Below, in pieces: positions 44,181 through 55,787 of a stretch of 64,000 bases of DNA. Both the position numbers and the translations under genes were made by a program. Below the pieces are notes generated by a model that saw nothing but the letters and a program-made list of their open reading frames with translations, was not told the origin of the DNA and ran no database searches. Source of the stretch: Tenrec ecaudatus (Eukaryota > Chordata > Mammalia > Afrosoricida > Tenrecidae); NCBI RefSeq assembly GCF_050624435.1, contig NC_134539.1:146540025-146604024 (forward strand), in the 5' to 3' direction. The first letter of the stretch is position 1, and every line of letters begins with the position of its first letter.

Positions 44181-44519
44181 CCCTCAGGGTCGCAACAAGT
44201 CAAAATCAACTGCGCCTAACTAACCAACCAGACCAGTCGCTGGCACTTCTGGAACACTGCTTTGGTAGCTGCCTAAGTGGTCCTGTATCCAGAGGGTGCC
44301 CAGATTTCCCCAGGACGCCCCTCTTTCTAAGAGGCCCCGCCTGTCCATCACTGGGACTTTCAGGGTCCTCCATCTACCAGCCCCCACCCTATCTCTGTAG
44401 CCTGATTTCTCCCTGGCCTTGCACTGGACCCAACGGCCACAGTTGAAAGGGACATGTCCTCTGATCTGTAACTACCAAGGCTTTGGCCACGCCCTTTCCC
44501 CACCTGGTGCCTTCTCTGT

Positions 44520-44692
44520 AGCTGGTATGATGGACTCAGCAGTCAACTACTAACTGAGAGGCCAGCGGTTCTCACAAAAGGCATGGCAGTCTGCTTCCAT
44601 AAGGCGATGGCTTTGGAATCCCTCAGGGCAGCTCTATTCCATCCGACAGGGGCACTGTCAGCGGGAGTCAACTCCACAGCGAGGGGCTTATG
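44520..44692 (+). repeat. AfroSINE, diverged
   Basis: The head agctggtatgatggactcag and the end agcgggagtcaactccacag are recognisable. Confidence 0.65.
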
Positions 44693-45173
44693 GATGACCT
44701 CTAAGGCAGACAGATCACCCTGTCTCCCACCCCCAAGGGTGAGTTAAGGCCCTGCACACCGAACACTCTCTCCTGCACAAAGGGTTCCTTCCACCACCAC
44801 CACCACCGAAGCAGTTCCCCACCAGCGGGTATTGCTTGAAGTTCAGGTGTCATCTCTTTTCACGGATACCTTGTTTCCTCAATTAAATTATATGGCCCGG
44901 GACAAACGACATCTGGGGGCTCAATGGGCGTCATCACCCATTCCCTGCATGCAGCCTTTCCCTAGGCATGCAACAGAACGTGGACTAGGAGCCTGATCTG
45001 CTGGCTGCTCCTGGGGAGATTACTGCCAAGTAACAGACAGGTAGTCTGTGTCTCAGACAGAATTCAATATTTGCTGATGATAAGGAACCTCACGACAGAG
45101 CCCATCATACTGAAGGGTACTTAGCCCCCTCCCTCCAGAGTTCAGCCTATCCTGACTACTGGACTCAGGCAGG

Positions 45174-45376
45174 AGCCCTGGTGGCCGAGTAGTTATGCAT
45201 TGGGCAGCTAACTGCAAGGTCCACAGTTTGAAACCACCAGCCACTGCCCAGGAGAAAGATCGGGCTTTCTACTCCCATAAAGAGTTGCAGTCTGAGAAAG
45301 CCCAAGGAGCAGTTCTACCCTGTCCAGGAGAGTCACTACGAGTCAGCATTGACTGGACAGCAGTGAGTCTGGTTTT
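45174..45376 (+). repeat. AfroSINE, full length
   Basis: It runs from ggagccctggtggccgagta to agcattgactggacagcagt. Confidence 0.9.
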
Positions 45377-45829
45377 AATCACGTGACTCTGGGGCAACTG
45401 GTTACTGGTTCTATTGGTCAGCTGGCTCCTCAGGCCACACCTGGTGGCCCAACCTGGGTGACAGCGAATGTGCAAATGCTATACTGCCCTGGCAGACACA
45501 GGTGTAAGGAAGCTGAGCACTGGTCTGATGGGATCCACGAGAGCCCACTCCAACGTGGCATGCTTGATGCCTTTCAGGCTGTTTTGGTATGTTTTAAATA
45601 AACTCTGCTTTATGTTACATCTGCACTCTACTGAAGAGAGATCCAGACATAAATCAACACGGACAGGGGTCAGAGGGGCCTTCTCATTAGGGAGATTGTC
45701 CTAAAGGGCAACGGAGACCCAGAATCGGTGCCTTCATCTTCCTGAGGCATTCAGTGAGAATGCTGTTCTGTTCAGTTTTGAAACGGAGTTATGTTTCCCA
45801 TAAGGAACACGGTATAATATAGAATCTCA

Positions 45830-46005
45830 TGGATGATCCCAACTCTAACCCTCTACAGGGCCGAGCAGAGCAGCTCCCTAGGGTTTCCAAGACTGGCCCT
45901 CTTTATGGACAGACCAGTTTCCCTACCACACAGCTTGGAGGGTCTCAACCGTGCCACGTTGGCAGCGAGCAGACCAATGGGCAACCCACTCTGCCACTGG
46001 GTCAT
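45830..46005 (-). repeat. AfroSINE
   Basis: The phrase ctctacagggccgagcagag and the end actctgccactgg identify it. Confidence 0.65.
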
Positions 46006-46207
46006 CTTATCATAGATGTAGAAATATACATCCAGACATATGTTGTTGCTGAGGTGCCTCAAGTCAGTTCTGAACCCGTCTGCAACAGCATGAAACACTG
46101 TCTGATCCTACAAACAGACCGTGACTCCTGAAACTTACACGGGGCTCTTTGCAGACCCACCCAGGACCTGCCAGAGCAGTTGGCCCTCCAGAGGTGCTTA
46201 GTACAGA

Positions 46208-46395
46208 GGAGCCCAGAGAAGCGTTAAGCTGTTAACCCAAAGGTTGGTGGTTCAAACCCAATAGCCACTCTGGTTGAGAGACGCGGCTCTCTGCTTCCAT
46301 AAAGATAAGATCGTCTCCGAAATCCAACAGAGCAGTTCTATTTGGTCCCATAGGATCACTCGTGAGTCAGAACCGACTTGATGGAGATACGCTTG
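46208..46395 (+). repeat. AfroSINE
   Basis: It has gttggtggttcaaacccaat and ends agaaccgacttgatggagat. Confidence 0.78.
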
Positions 46396-46399
46396 GTTT

Positions 46400-46995
46400 A
46401 GGATGTGCACAAAACACATTTGCTGAGCAGAGGAGTCTCTCTCCGGTACTCCTGAAGGAACCTCCAGCCCCCTCCTCATGAAACCATGGCCCAGCATAAG
46501 GCCAACCCTGGAGGCAGCTCAAACCTATCCTGAGCTCTAATTGTTTTTCCTGTTCAACCAGCAGCAGCTTAAGCGGCTCCACAAACCCATCAACCCAGAC
46601 AAACAAAACACATGGCTGAGGCCTGACCCTGGAGCTGTTACTTGGAAGCCCCTCTGAATTCCGGGCTTTTGGAAGTCCCTCTGAATTCCGGGCTTTGTGG
46701 GCACAGGGGTTTTATGTATCCGATGGGAAGTAGTTTATGTTTCCTGCATGGGATCTAATTGGTGGGGCAAGTTGAGGGGCCCTGTGCCTTAGGGGAATCC
46801 TTCCCCCAGTGTTTTCTACCAAGAACCAAGGGAGTTGTAGAAGGAAACCCTACAAATCTATTGTTCCTTTGTCACCGACTCACGGGAATGTCTTTCTGGC
46901 CCATCTCAGCTCATTGAAGTCTTCAAGAGGTCCTGGGCACAATCTGTCCAATTTGGTTACTGGATTGAAAGTTTCATCTTCTATTAGCCGAGGAA
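46400..46995. other. SLC16A6 5' intron, with a 20-bp direct repeat
   Basis: Tandem copies of agcccctctgaattccgggc-like sequence (about 46648 and 46672, sharing cctctgaattccgggctt) are the only structure seen. Confidence 0.5.
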
Positions 46996-46997
46996 GG

Positions 46998-47185
46998 AGT
47001 CCTGGTGGCAGCGTGGTGGGTTACCAGTTAGGCGGCCAACAGTTCAAAACCACCAACAGCTCCTCGGGAGAAAGATGAGGCTTTCTACTCCTATTAAAGT
47101 TACGGTTTCGGCGGTAACCCACAGGGGCAGTTCTGCCCTGTCCTGTAGGGTCACCAGGACTCGGCATGGCCCGGATGGCAGTGAT
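46998..47185 (+). repeat. AfroSINE
   Basis: It has ggagtcctggtggcagcgtg, ggccaacagttcaaaaccac and the end gatggcagtgat. Confidence 0.85.
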
Positions 47186-47189
47186 TTGT

Positions 47190-47855
47190 CTGTTGCCGTT
47201 GAGTAGTGAAGATTTGGTAACTTAGCCTCTCGGGTGTCTCCCAGTTCCAGATACCTACTGGGCCGCTGGGTGTGTGCCCAGTAGCTATCTTCCCTTCGGA
47301 TCAATGTTCTTCAGAAAGCAGCAGGACAAATATGGGCTGGGCCAGTTGGGTGACTTCTATGTAGCTGTCAATGGTCCAAATATAACTTTACACGAGACGG
47401 GACTCTGCCGGGGCATTAGGAATCTGCTCTCCCCCAGTTTCAATGTTTTCAGATTTGTGGAGAGAAGTTTGAACCGAAAATGTCAAAGATGAGGTTATGA
47501 TAGATCATACAGGTATGGGCAGACTCCGGGTGGAAAGGGTGAGGCTTCCAGGGGAAGCACAACTTCGGCGGGAAGTACTGTCAAGAGAGCTCCAGTCTTC
47601 TGAAAGGTGTCAGGGGGCGACTGCTGGGCACAAGCTGTCTCCAGCCCGGGTGGTCAAAACCATCAGTGTTGAAGTGAAGTTCATTTGAATTTTCTATTTC
47701 AGTCATTTAAAAACCAAACCCTGAGCCCCACTCTTGATTGCTGCCGGAGCAGCTCTGAATCATTGTACCAGACCTTGAGGTTGAAACCTGAGCCCCTCCT
47801 TTCAAGATCCTCCTCCATTCACCGAGGGAAGCCCTGCTTTAAGACCCTCAGGGGA
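47190..47855. other. SLC16A6 5' intron, no recognised feature
   Basis: Short open frames only; none resembles a protein I know. Confidence 0.45.
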
Positions 47856-47859
47856 GAAG

Positions 47860-48040
47860 AGCTAATGGGTGCCGTTGGGATGCTAACCTCAACGTCAGCA
47901 ACCTGAAACTACCAGCTGGTCCACAGGAGAAAGATGAAGCTTTCTGTTCCTGCAGGGTCAGTCTTGGGAACCCACAGGGGCAGTTCTACCCTGTGCTAAA
48001 GGGTCGCTATGAGTCGGCATTGGCTGCATGGCGGTGAGAA
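47860..48040 (+). repeat. AfroSINE
   Basis: It has cacaggagaaagatgaagct and ends cattggctgcatggcggtga; it is the last SINE before the CpG island. Confidence 0.82.
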
Positions 48041-48549
48041 TTGGAGATGAGGTCAGGCGTGTTCCCACCGGGCTGCACTATTTACAGGACATGGGTTTCT
48101 ATTGTGGGAGAAGAGGCGTTTCTTGGAGACTGTGTGTGTGTGTTGTTTATTATTTAAAAGGGGGGAACCCAGTAAATGGACTTGGGGAGATGCATCACTT
48201 CCCCTAGCTTTCAGGGCAAGCACTCCACCTGTTTTGCAAACATGACACCCATCGACTATAATCGGCAAAAACCATAAGCTCTCCCCAAAAAACTGTCCCC
48301 TGGGTTGGCACGGCGGCCCAGAGCGTCTCCCTGTGACAACAGGCGGGCTGCAGGGTGACCAGCTCTTACTAATCTTCCCAAGTGGCTCTCTGATTGCCAC
48401 CTGCCCCCCTCCCGGCTCGTGCCCGTGTCGGTGACATTTCAACTGCCACCTCACAAACTTCTACCGCCTGTCTGTTGAGGGGAATTCAAAAAAAAGCAAG
48501 CCAGCAAGACACATCCCCGATGCAAATGGCAGTGTTCTCTGCAGCCCCA

Positions 48550-50400
48550 CCAACCCTTGCTGCACAGCCGCTCGCTCGCTGGCAAGGGCGCTTTCCGGCG
48601 GTGGCCGGCGGCCCCGGGGACCTCGGAAGTTGCGCCCGAGCAGCGTCAGCAGCTGACAGCTCACATCGTCAAGGTGTGCGTCCCGGGCTCTGCAGGGAAC
48701 CCCCGCCTGCCCCCGCTCTGCGGGGGCCCACTTTGCCTGCCCCCGGGAACCCGAGGGCCAAGGAGTCAGGGTGCCCCACTTTCCCTCCGCGCGCGCGCGC
48801 GCGAGTCTGGGGACCACAGCTGGCATTTCGCTCTGGCGACGCGTCCGTCGGCAACTTCATGCGGGAAACCCACACGGGGCCGAGCCTTGCGTCCCGGAGT
48901 CCGGGACCCAGGGCACTCCCCAAGCTAGTCCGTATCTGTAGATTTTTCAGCCCCAGACAGTACCAGGACCCGGGACTGCCAAGTCCCGGCTGCCTACACT
49001 GGAGAGCGCGCCATCTGGGTGGCCTTGGGCATATCCAACTGTCAAGAATATTTGCCCCCGCCTCCGGAATAACCTCTCCAATGATCAGATTTCCTCCGCC
49101 TCCCCCACCAAAAAGAAAACCCCCGACATAGATGACAAAATAAAAACAAAACACATACACCAAACCGCCCAGATCCCACAACCAAACTTTAAACATGTAA
49201 AATATTAAAACCAACTCACCAAGTTAGAAGGGAAGAGAATAAACCCCCACAGGCTCCCGATAAGGGCAAAGGCTGGGCCTCCCACTCTTTATAAGCCGCT
49301 CGCTAACATTGACACCGCCTTTAACCCCTTAGGGCGCGGCCAGAGCCTATCACAAGTTGGTCCCGGGAGCTCCGCATGCATTGTCGCCTGCGCCCGCCCC
49401 GGATCCCACCTTGGGCACCTTACCACACCCTCCCCCCGCCCCCCACCCCAGCGGTCAGCGACCCAACCCTGTGTGCCGCGATCCGGCCCCGCGACGCTGC
49501 CTGTCTCTTATCCTATACCGGCTGCAGCCGGTCTCCGCCGGCCTCGGGGGCGCGCCGCCGCCGACCATGTGCTGCGAGCGGCGAACGCTGCGGAGGGGGC
49601 CGTCCTGGCGCGCGCGCGCCCGCCCACGTGGACCGGGATGGCGCCGCGCGCGCCCCCGGCTCGGAGGGGGGTCACAGGAGGTAATCCCTATGCCGTCCGG
49701 GCTCGGCGGTGGGGGTGGGGCGGGGGGATCCTCGCGGCTGCCCTGGCCGGTGACCCCGGAGTCCTAAACCCGGCGTTCCCTTGCAGGCCCCGGGGGTCGT
49801 TGCGCGCGCGCGGGACCCGAGCAGCCCCGAGGGCTTTGATGCAACCCAAGTGGGGAGCGCCGGCCTGCGGGGGTGATCGGCGGCTCCCGCCACCCTCCCT
49901 CCCGGGATTCCCGGCCGGGTGCACCCCCGGGGCTGCCTCTGACCCGCAGCCCCCTGGAGCGCTCGCCGCTCAGCGCGGAGGACTTGAGGATAGGGGACGC
50001 GCGCGCGCGCGCCCCCGCCGGGGCTGGTCCCGCGGTGCTTGCGGCTGCAGCGGCTCCGCGCCGCCCTGGGCAGAACAGGTTCCTTCCAGTTTGGGTGTGA
50101 GCTGCGCGCGCGGCGCCGCGAACCCCGAGTTCCTCCGCCAGCACCCACTTCCCCTAATTTCGTCAACACGCGCACCCTTCCGGGGGAGGGAGGCGGGGGT
50201 GCCGCGGCAGGCCCCAGGGAGCGGGTGGCGGGGCGCTTTGGGTGCCGCGTGTCCTCCCCCTCCTTGGCGGCGGCGGCAGCATTCGCTTTGGGAGAGGGAT
50301 GAAAGCCGCCGCCAGGCTGAGTCAGCATCCCGCGTTCGGAGCGCGGGTGCGCGCGCGCGCTCGTATCTTCCCTCCCGGGCGGAAGGCCACTCCACACAGG
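48550..50400. promoter_or_regulatory. Large CpG island, probable shared SLC16A6/ARSG promoter
   Basis: The stretch is very rich in G+C and in unsuppressed CpG, with repeated (GC)n runs such as 48790-48803, 49608-49617, 49999-50011 and 50349-50359. It lies immediately upstream of SLC16A6 and carries no AfroSINE, in contrast to nearly every other kilobase of the window. In human the SLC16A6 5' end and an ARSG start lie close together in divergent orientation, so a bidirectional promoter is likely. A plus-strand donor GAG/GTAATC at 49680/49681 could belong to an ARSG leader exon. The long open frames in here are composition artefacts. Confidence 0.8.
49220..49293 (-). promoter_or_regulatory. SLC16A6: Candidate SLC16A6 core promoter and non-coding first exon
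   Basis: On the minus strand TATAAAG occupies 49293-49287 at the edge of the CpG island. A start site about 30 nt downstream would fall near 49263. A consensus donor (CTTG then GTGAGT, last exon base 49220) follows, giving a roughly 40-nt leader exon that would splice to the acceptor at 43262. The same AT-rich patch also reads TATAAG on the plus strand (49290-49295), so the orientation is suggestive only. Confidence 0.5.
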
Positions 50401-50805
50401 TGCATGACTGCCCAGCCCTCGGGTAGCTGCCCCAGGTTTGGGGCCCAGGTGGCCCTGTTCCGAAGTCCGCAACCCCACGGTCTCTGTGAACTCAGCATAT
50501 GATGCACCGGAAACCACAATTTGGAGCTTGTGGGGACAAAGCCATCTCGGGTCCCAGGCATTGCGCAGTCCGTGGGGGCGCTGGCTTGGCTCGCTGGTCT
50601 CCACCGCTGCCCCAGAGCCGGCCACGTGGGCACCTGTCGGCTGCAAAGCCTGTTCCATTCCCTGGAGGACTTGGGCTCCTGCCTTCCTTGGGATTGGGGA
50701 GGGTACAGTGGTGGCAGGGACTGAGAGTGGGAGCCTCGTTTGGGAGCCTGTGTAATGAGGAACACCACCCCGAAGAGTTTTAGGGTAGTCCCTGCTGGGC
50801 GCTTC
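50401..50805. other. Downstream shoulder of the CpG island
   Basis: GC-rich but CpG-poor sequence. A 5' leader exon of ARSG could lie here but none can be proven. Confidence 0.4.
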
Positions 50806-50807
50806 GA

Positions 50808-51165
50808 ACCCTAGTGACGCAGTGGTTAAGCGCTGGTCTGCTAACTGAAGTCTGCTTCTGTAAGAATGATAGCCTTGGACATTTTTGTGGGAGTTCTGCT
50901 CTGCTCTGTAAGTCCACGGAGAGCAGGCAGCTTCAGTTTTCTCCCAGAGTGCCTGGTGGCTTTGAACTGTTGACCTTCAGATAACTCAGCATCTAACCCA
51001 AAGTGTCCGAAGTTCGAACTCGGCAACCAGGGTGGAACCGCCCTTGTGGCTTTCTGATATTGTAACTCTTTTCTGGGAGTAGAAAACCTCATCTTTCTCC
51101 TGGGGCAGCTGGTGGTTTCAAACTGCTGACCTAGCAACCCAATACGTAGCCACTAGGATGCCACT
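50808..51165. repeat. Cluster of three broken AfroSINEs
   Basis: A plus-strand head lies at 50808-50880 (ctagtgacgcagtggttaag). Minus-strand pieces follow at 50900-51005 (gtgcctggtggctttgaact) and 51025-51165 (agctggtggtttcaaactgc). Confidence 0.7.
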
Positions 51166-51365
51166 GATGCAAGGGTCAAGATTGTGCCGTTCGGAGGTGT
51201 GTGGGCCCAGAATGGAACCGAAGCCTCAGTCATGCACCTGTGTGGAATGGCCCCGGAGGGAAGATGTGCGCGCGGTTGGCGTGCTCGCTCTTTCCTGGAC
51301 ACTGTGTGAAGCGCCATCCGTGCGTGATCCATGTGGCCTCCCATCAGCAAGCGCCTGAAGTGGGC

Positions 51366-51432
51366 ACAGTCATTGTCCCCACGTTACAGGTGGGAAAAGA
51401 GAGGCCCAGAGTCCTGGAGGGATTGGACCTCT
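51366..51432 (-). repeat. MIR fragment
   Basis: The text cattgtccccacgttacagg, tgggaaaagagaggcccaga fits the MIR core. Confidence 0.55.
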
Positions 51433-51434
51433 TA

Positions 51435-51559
51435 ACATCTGGAGTCTCGCTGCTCTCATGCAACAGGGGACCTTTGCCATCTGCCTTTAGATCGATCGGC
51501 TGGAAACCTAGCCCTGCCGGACGCCAATACCGACTTTTGCCCGTCCTAGGTTGCCTTGA
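51435..51559 (+). repeat. Left arm of a 125-bp inverted repeat
   Basis: This segment is the reverse complement of 52845-52969 with about 7 mismatches in 125 (by-eye count). It contains the palindrome-like gatcgatcggctggaaacct. It does not look like any SINE or LINE elsewhere in the window. Confidence 0.88.
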
Positions 51560-52320
51560 CCTCCCCCCCACAATCCTGCTGAGTCCAAGCTGGAGAGCTC
51601 TTGCTCTTTTCACTCCTCGAAGGAAAGCAAACCGCTGCTGCCTTGCGGTTCTAATAAACTCCCACCCCCCACCCCCAACAAAACTAACTCTGTTTAGTTC
51701 TAAATAAGAACAAAAGAACCTTTGGAATCTGGAGAGGAGGGCCAGAGAAACCAGGAAAGCGAATGCATTCCCCCCACCTGCCCCCTGGCCTCTCTTTGGT
51801 GTTTGCCTCAAGCCAAGTGACAGCCGCTGGTCCTCTGCCTGTAGGGGAAGGCCGGAGGAGGGTGCCCTGAAGGCGTCCTGGGACATCTTGGGGGATGAAT
51901 GGGCGCCTGGAGCCTTCCCCACCATTCTGTTTTCTCTCCCTCTCCCTTAGGGCCATTTGCATGAGAACAGGTCCTTTTGTGCAGCGCTGGCCTGCCTTTT
52001 CTCTGTCCCTGTGTTGAGCCCCGAAGTTGTACACGTTGGGTTGCTAGGCAGATAGGACGGTGGCTTGCAAATCAGCTCACTGCACTTACTAGCCTGTGAG
52101 AACTTCAACTTGGGCTGGGTAGATGGACAAGTATCCCTCGAATGGAACCAGGGGTAAGGGTGGGGGTAGGGAGGTGGTCTTCAGGACTGCCAAGGAAGAG
52201 GGGGCACTTGAGGCCACACCTCTCGTACCTGAGGCTAGGTAGACTCCCTGGTCTCCTCAGTCTCTCACCTGAGAGCCTGCACTCTAGATGCTTGGATTTG
52301 CTCTCTGCTTCTTTGGGCAA
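51560..52320. other. Loop between inverted-repeat arms, first part
   Basis: It contains a C-rich run (51661-51678) and unassigned sequence; no exon is recognised. Confidence 0.45.
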
Positions 52321-52323
52321 TAG

Positions 52324-52525
52324 GAACCCTAGTGGCATAGTGGTTACACAGTGGCCTGCTAACCGTGAGGTCTGTGGTTCAAAACCACCAGCAGCTCTGC
52401 AGGAGAAAGACGAGGCTTTCGACTCCTGAGAGGAGTTAAGTCTCTGAACCCACAGGGACAGTTCTACCCTATCCTGTCGGGTCGCTGTGAGTTGGCATTG
52501 ACTCGATGACAGTGAGATTGGTTTT
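52324..52525 (+). repeat. AfroSINE, full length
   Basis: It runs from aaccctagtggcatagtggt to ttgactcgatgacagtgaga. Confidence 0.9.
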
Positions 52526-52844
52526 TGGGTCTCTAGTGAAGTCTGGGGTCGTGCAGGTGAACTGAAAGATGGGTAGTTCCGCTTTCCTAAGAGGCACCTG
52601 GGAAGAAAGGTCTGGTGATCCAAGTTTGAAAACAGCCATTGAAAACTCCAGAGGGCACGTCCATTCTGACACAGCAGGCCCCATGAGTCACTTGAAGGCA
52701 TTCGGCTTTGTCTTGTTTTCCTCGGCCGGGCAGCAGAGAGCCTTCCTCATCTAGGAGCCTTTTCAGTGAGCCCATTGCTCCTCCTGGTGGAGGTGGCGGG
52801 CTTCTCCTAGGTTTGTGGGTCCTGGATTCCACTTCCAACACTGC

Positions 52845-52969
52845 TCAAGGCAACCTAGGACAGGCAAAAGTCAGTGTTGGCGTCCGGCAGGGCTAGGTTT
52901 CCAGCCGATCGATCATAAGGCAGATGGCAAAGGTCCCCTGTTGCACCAGAGCAGCGAGACTCCAGATGT
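52845..52969 (-). repeat. Right arm of the 125-bp inverted repeat
   Basis: It starts tcaaggcaacctaggacagg and ends gcgagactccagatgt. Both arms are exactly 125 bp without an indel, suggesting a single recent event. Confidence 0.88.
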
Positions 52970-53425
52970 TCACATGCTTCCAGGGACAGGTTTGAAGATT
53001 GACAGGAGGGCACTGGTCATTGTAGGGGAATCCATTTCAGAGCATGAAACCCAGCTCAGAAGGCTTCTTCCCCAGACCAAGCGCACCTCATTCTCCTCGC
53101 TCCGTTGGCTTCTGCTCCCAGAGCAAGGGCCATAGTGCTGCTGTTGCCCCCACTGCCAGTGCCTGCCTTGGGGAGGGAATTGAAAGAATGACATCATAGA
53201 ACCTGCCTTTCTCCAAGGAAGAGGGAGCCCAAGCTCACGTGCCCCTTCCCTCCTGGCCATGTCACAACAGGTGCGTTTCCAATGCAAATTTACCTTTATG
53301 CTTCATAAGACATTGTCAACACATGTGGCATATGCTGTTTTATCGCACATTATTACTGCTTTCATAGTTGTGATGGTAACTCAATCCAGGGGGAACTTTT
53401 TTGCTAGTTGGAACGAAGTAATAAA
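52970..53425. other. No recognised feature
   Basis: Ordinary non-coding sequence between the inverted-repeat arm and the next SINE. Confidence 0.4.
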
Positions 53426-53429
53426 TGAA

Positions 53430-53550
53430 GCGGCAATGTCTGAATGCGAGGGAGAAAGACCAGGCGTTCTTGGAGTTAAGGTCTTGGAAATCCACAGGAC
53501 CAGTTCTACCCTGTTCTACAGGGTTGCTATGGGTCGGGATCGAGGGCACA
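53430..53550 (+). repeat. AfroSINE 3' part
   Basis: The string ccacaggaccagttctaccc and gggttgctatgggtcggg are the SINE middle and end; the head is missing. Confidence 0.7.
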
Positions 53551-53625
53551 AGGTTTGTATTACAGGCAGGTAGGGTAAGGTAGCCATTAAAATACTGTGG
53601 GACATATACGTGCAGATGGTTGTTG

Positions 53626-53905
53626 TTGGTTGCCACCACTGAGTTGGTGACAATGCATGGTGACCCCAGACATGAACGAGCCAAGCCCTGCGGGGAACCA
53701 TGCTGTCCCCACCATCGGTTGTGGACAAGGTACTTGTGCTCCATTGGCTTTTCATCGGCTGATGTATGAAAGTAGCCACCAGGCCTTTCTTCCTAGTTTG
53801 TCTTAGTCTGGAAGCTCCATGAAAACCTCATAGCACCAGGCAGAGCTCCACTGACGGGCGTGCGTGTGTGCGTGAGGCACATTGACAGGGAATCTGACTT
53901 GTCTC
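53626..53905 (-). repeat. Long AfroSINE, minus orientation
   Basis: It includes ggcttttcatcggctgatgt, tcctagtttgtcttagtctg and gaagctcc, and ends near aggcacattgacagggaatc. Confidence 0.82.
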
Positions 53906-53917
53906 CCCCATAAAACA

Positions 53918-54535
53918 AATTCACTGCCATCAGGCCCATTGTGACTCATAACGACCTCATAGGACAGGGTAGAGCTGCCCCTGCAGCTTTCTGAGACTAA
54001 ACCCATCCCCTTTTAAAAAATCATTTTATTGGGGGCTCATACAACTCTTATAACAATCCGTACATACATACAACAATTGTGTAAAGCACTTTTGTACATC
54101 CATTGCCCTCATCATTTTCAAAACATTTGCTCTCCACTTAAGCCCTTGGCATTAGCTCCTCATTTTTTCACCCTCCCTCCCCGCTCCCCTTCCCTCATGA
54201 ACCCTAATTTATAAATTATTATACTGCCATATCTTACACTGTCCGATGTCTCCCTTCACCCACTTTTCTGTTGTCCTTTCCCCAGAGAGGGGTTTATATG
54301 TAGATGCTTGTAATCAGTTCCCCCTTTCCACCCCACCCTCCTGTATCGCCACTCTCAGCACCGGTCCTGAAGGGATCATCCGTCCTGGATTCCCTGTGTT
54401 TCCAGTCTGAGACTAACCCTTTATGAGAACAGAAACCCTTTATGAGAACAGAAAGCCTCATCTTTCTACTGAGGAGCAGCGGGTGGTTTTGAACTGCTGA
54501 CCTTTCAGTTAAGAGTCCAATGTGTAACTCTCCTA
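53918..54535 (-). repeat. AfroSINE split by a LINE insertion
   Basis: The SINE 3' part is 53918-54005 and the head part 54404-54535. The duplicated ctgagactaaacc (ending about 54003) and ctgagactaaccc (54405) flank the LINE and are its target-site duplication. Confidence 0.88.
54007..54403 (-). mobile_element. LINE 3' end (L1-like) inserted in a SINE
   Basis: It starts with a T-run then tcattttattgggggctcat and ends ttccctgtgtttccag. It is younger than the SINE it disrupts. Confidence 0.88.
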
Positions 54536-54539
54536 CAGA

Positions 54540-55060
54540 AGAGGCAAGAATTTGATCATGGACCTCCCCATCCTCCCCAGTTGAATGGAGTTCCGAGCCA
54601 AAGAACAAAGAGATACAGAATTCCTGACCAGATGACAAACTGTTCTGTCATTAATACGGTGCTGGATCGGCCTGAAAGGGGAGTTTAACGGCTTTATTTT
54701 TATAGTCAGCATTTACACATACACCAGAAATGCTCTCTTTGTCCTCTGCTTAAAGTTACAATGAAACATTGTAACCAACTTGACGTGGCACAAGGAGGTT
54801 TACTACTTTTCAAATGTCTTTTAGAGGATTCCCAAGCTACAGCATTTGAAGGCCGCTGAACACGGTCCATATAGAGACGTCCGGGTGGTCCCATCGAGTG
54901 GGGAGACAGGACAACTCAAGAGCCAGCACAGTGTATTGGGTGTGAATGGCGAATGGTGTCATAAGAGATACATTGTCAGATAGTATCAGGGAGAGGGCAT
55001 CCAACCTCAGCCCAGCTTCCACCCTCTATGTGCCCTGGGTTGGTTTGAACCCAGCAGAAG
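54540..55060. other. No recognised feature
   Basis: Unassigned sequence. Confidence 0.4.
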
Positions 55061-55130
55061 GGAGCCCTGGTGACTAGTGGGTGACGTCATCGGGTTGCTC
55101 TCTGAAGGCATCAACTTGATGACAGGGAGT
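55061..55130 (+). repeat. AfroSINE with large internal deletion
   Basis: The head gggagccctggtgactagtg is joined to the tail caacttgatgacagggagtt. Confidence 0.72.
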
Positions 55131-55152
55131 TTTCAGTAATTTGTTTTTTTTC

Positions 55153-55275
55153 CCTACTGCCTCAGTCTATTTATCAAATGGGCACACTAAGAATAGTTCC
55201 TACTTCATAGGGCTCTTCTGAGACCAAGACAGAGTGGACATGTGAGGGGCGTGTGCCTGACACATGGCGATGTGC
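55153..55275 (+). repeat. MIR fragment
   Basis: The text ctgcctcagtctatttatca, cctacttcatagggctcttc and gcctgacacatgg follows the MIR 3' half in order. Confidence 0.72.
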
Positions 55276-55467
55276 TATTACCTTGTAGTTCAGTTTTTGG
55301 GGAGATTCATATCTTTTCATTCCTAAGAGGGTTTTTGTTTGTTTCAGTGACTGGTTTGTAAACACTTTTCATCATTTGCACTTGTTTTCACGTTGCCATC
55401 CTGGCAGAGCAGAAGTCCCCGTGTCCATAGGACAGGACTTAAAATCCAGATGCCCGTCCAGAGGAGC

Positions 55468-55545
55468 CTGGTGGCCAGGTGGATTGCATACTGCATGGCT
55501 CACCAGTGACTAACTGAGGAAAAGAGATGACGCTGTCTGCTCCCA
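55468..55545 (+). repeat. AfroSINE head fragment
   Basis: It begins cctggtggccaggtggattg and stops after the middle segment tgacgctgtctgctcccaga. Confidence 0.55.
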
Positions 55546-55787
55546 GAGGATCTGGGGGGCGCTTTGGGGTATTTTGGGATTCTGAGAGAGGCTGGGCCTT
55601 AGTCTCTCCCCATCAGGCTGCACAGGGCCAGGTTGTTCAGAAACGTGATCTGCTTGGGCTTTTCGAGCCATGAGGTAGTAAAAACAAGCAAACAAACGTG
55701 TGAATCTGTCACTACGGGTGACAAAGCCCAAGAAAGCCTGCCCTGGCCTTGCTTGGTGGAGGCTCCGTCCCTGCCCTCCAAAACAAA

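Noticed and set aside
49473..50426. 317-codon plus-strand open frame
   Set aside because: Same island; few stops because of GC composition, no domain and no splice-supported start.
49672..50658. 328-codon minus-strand open frame
   Set aside because: It is Arg/Pro/Gly/Ala-rich, lies wholly in the CpG island, overlaps equally long frames on the other strand and matches no protein I recognise.
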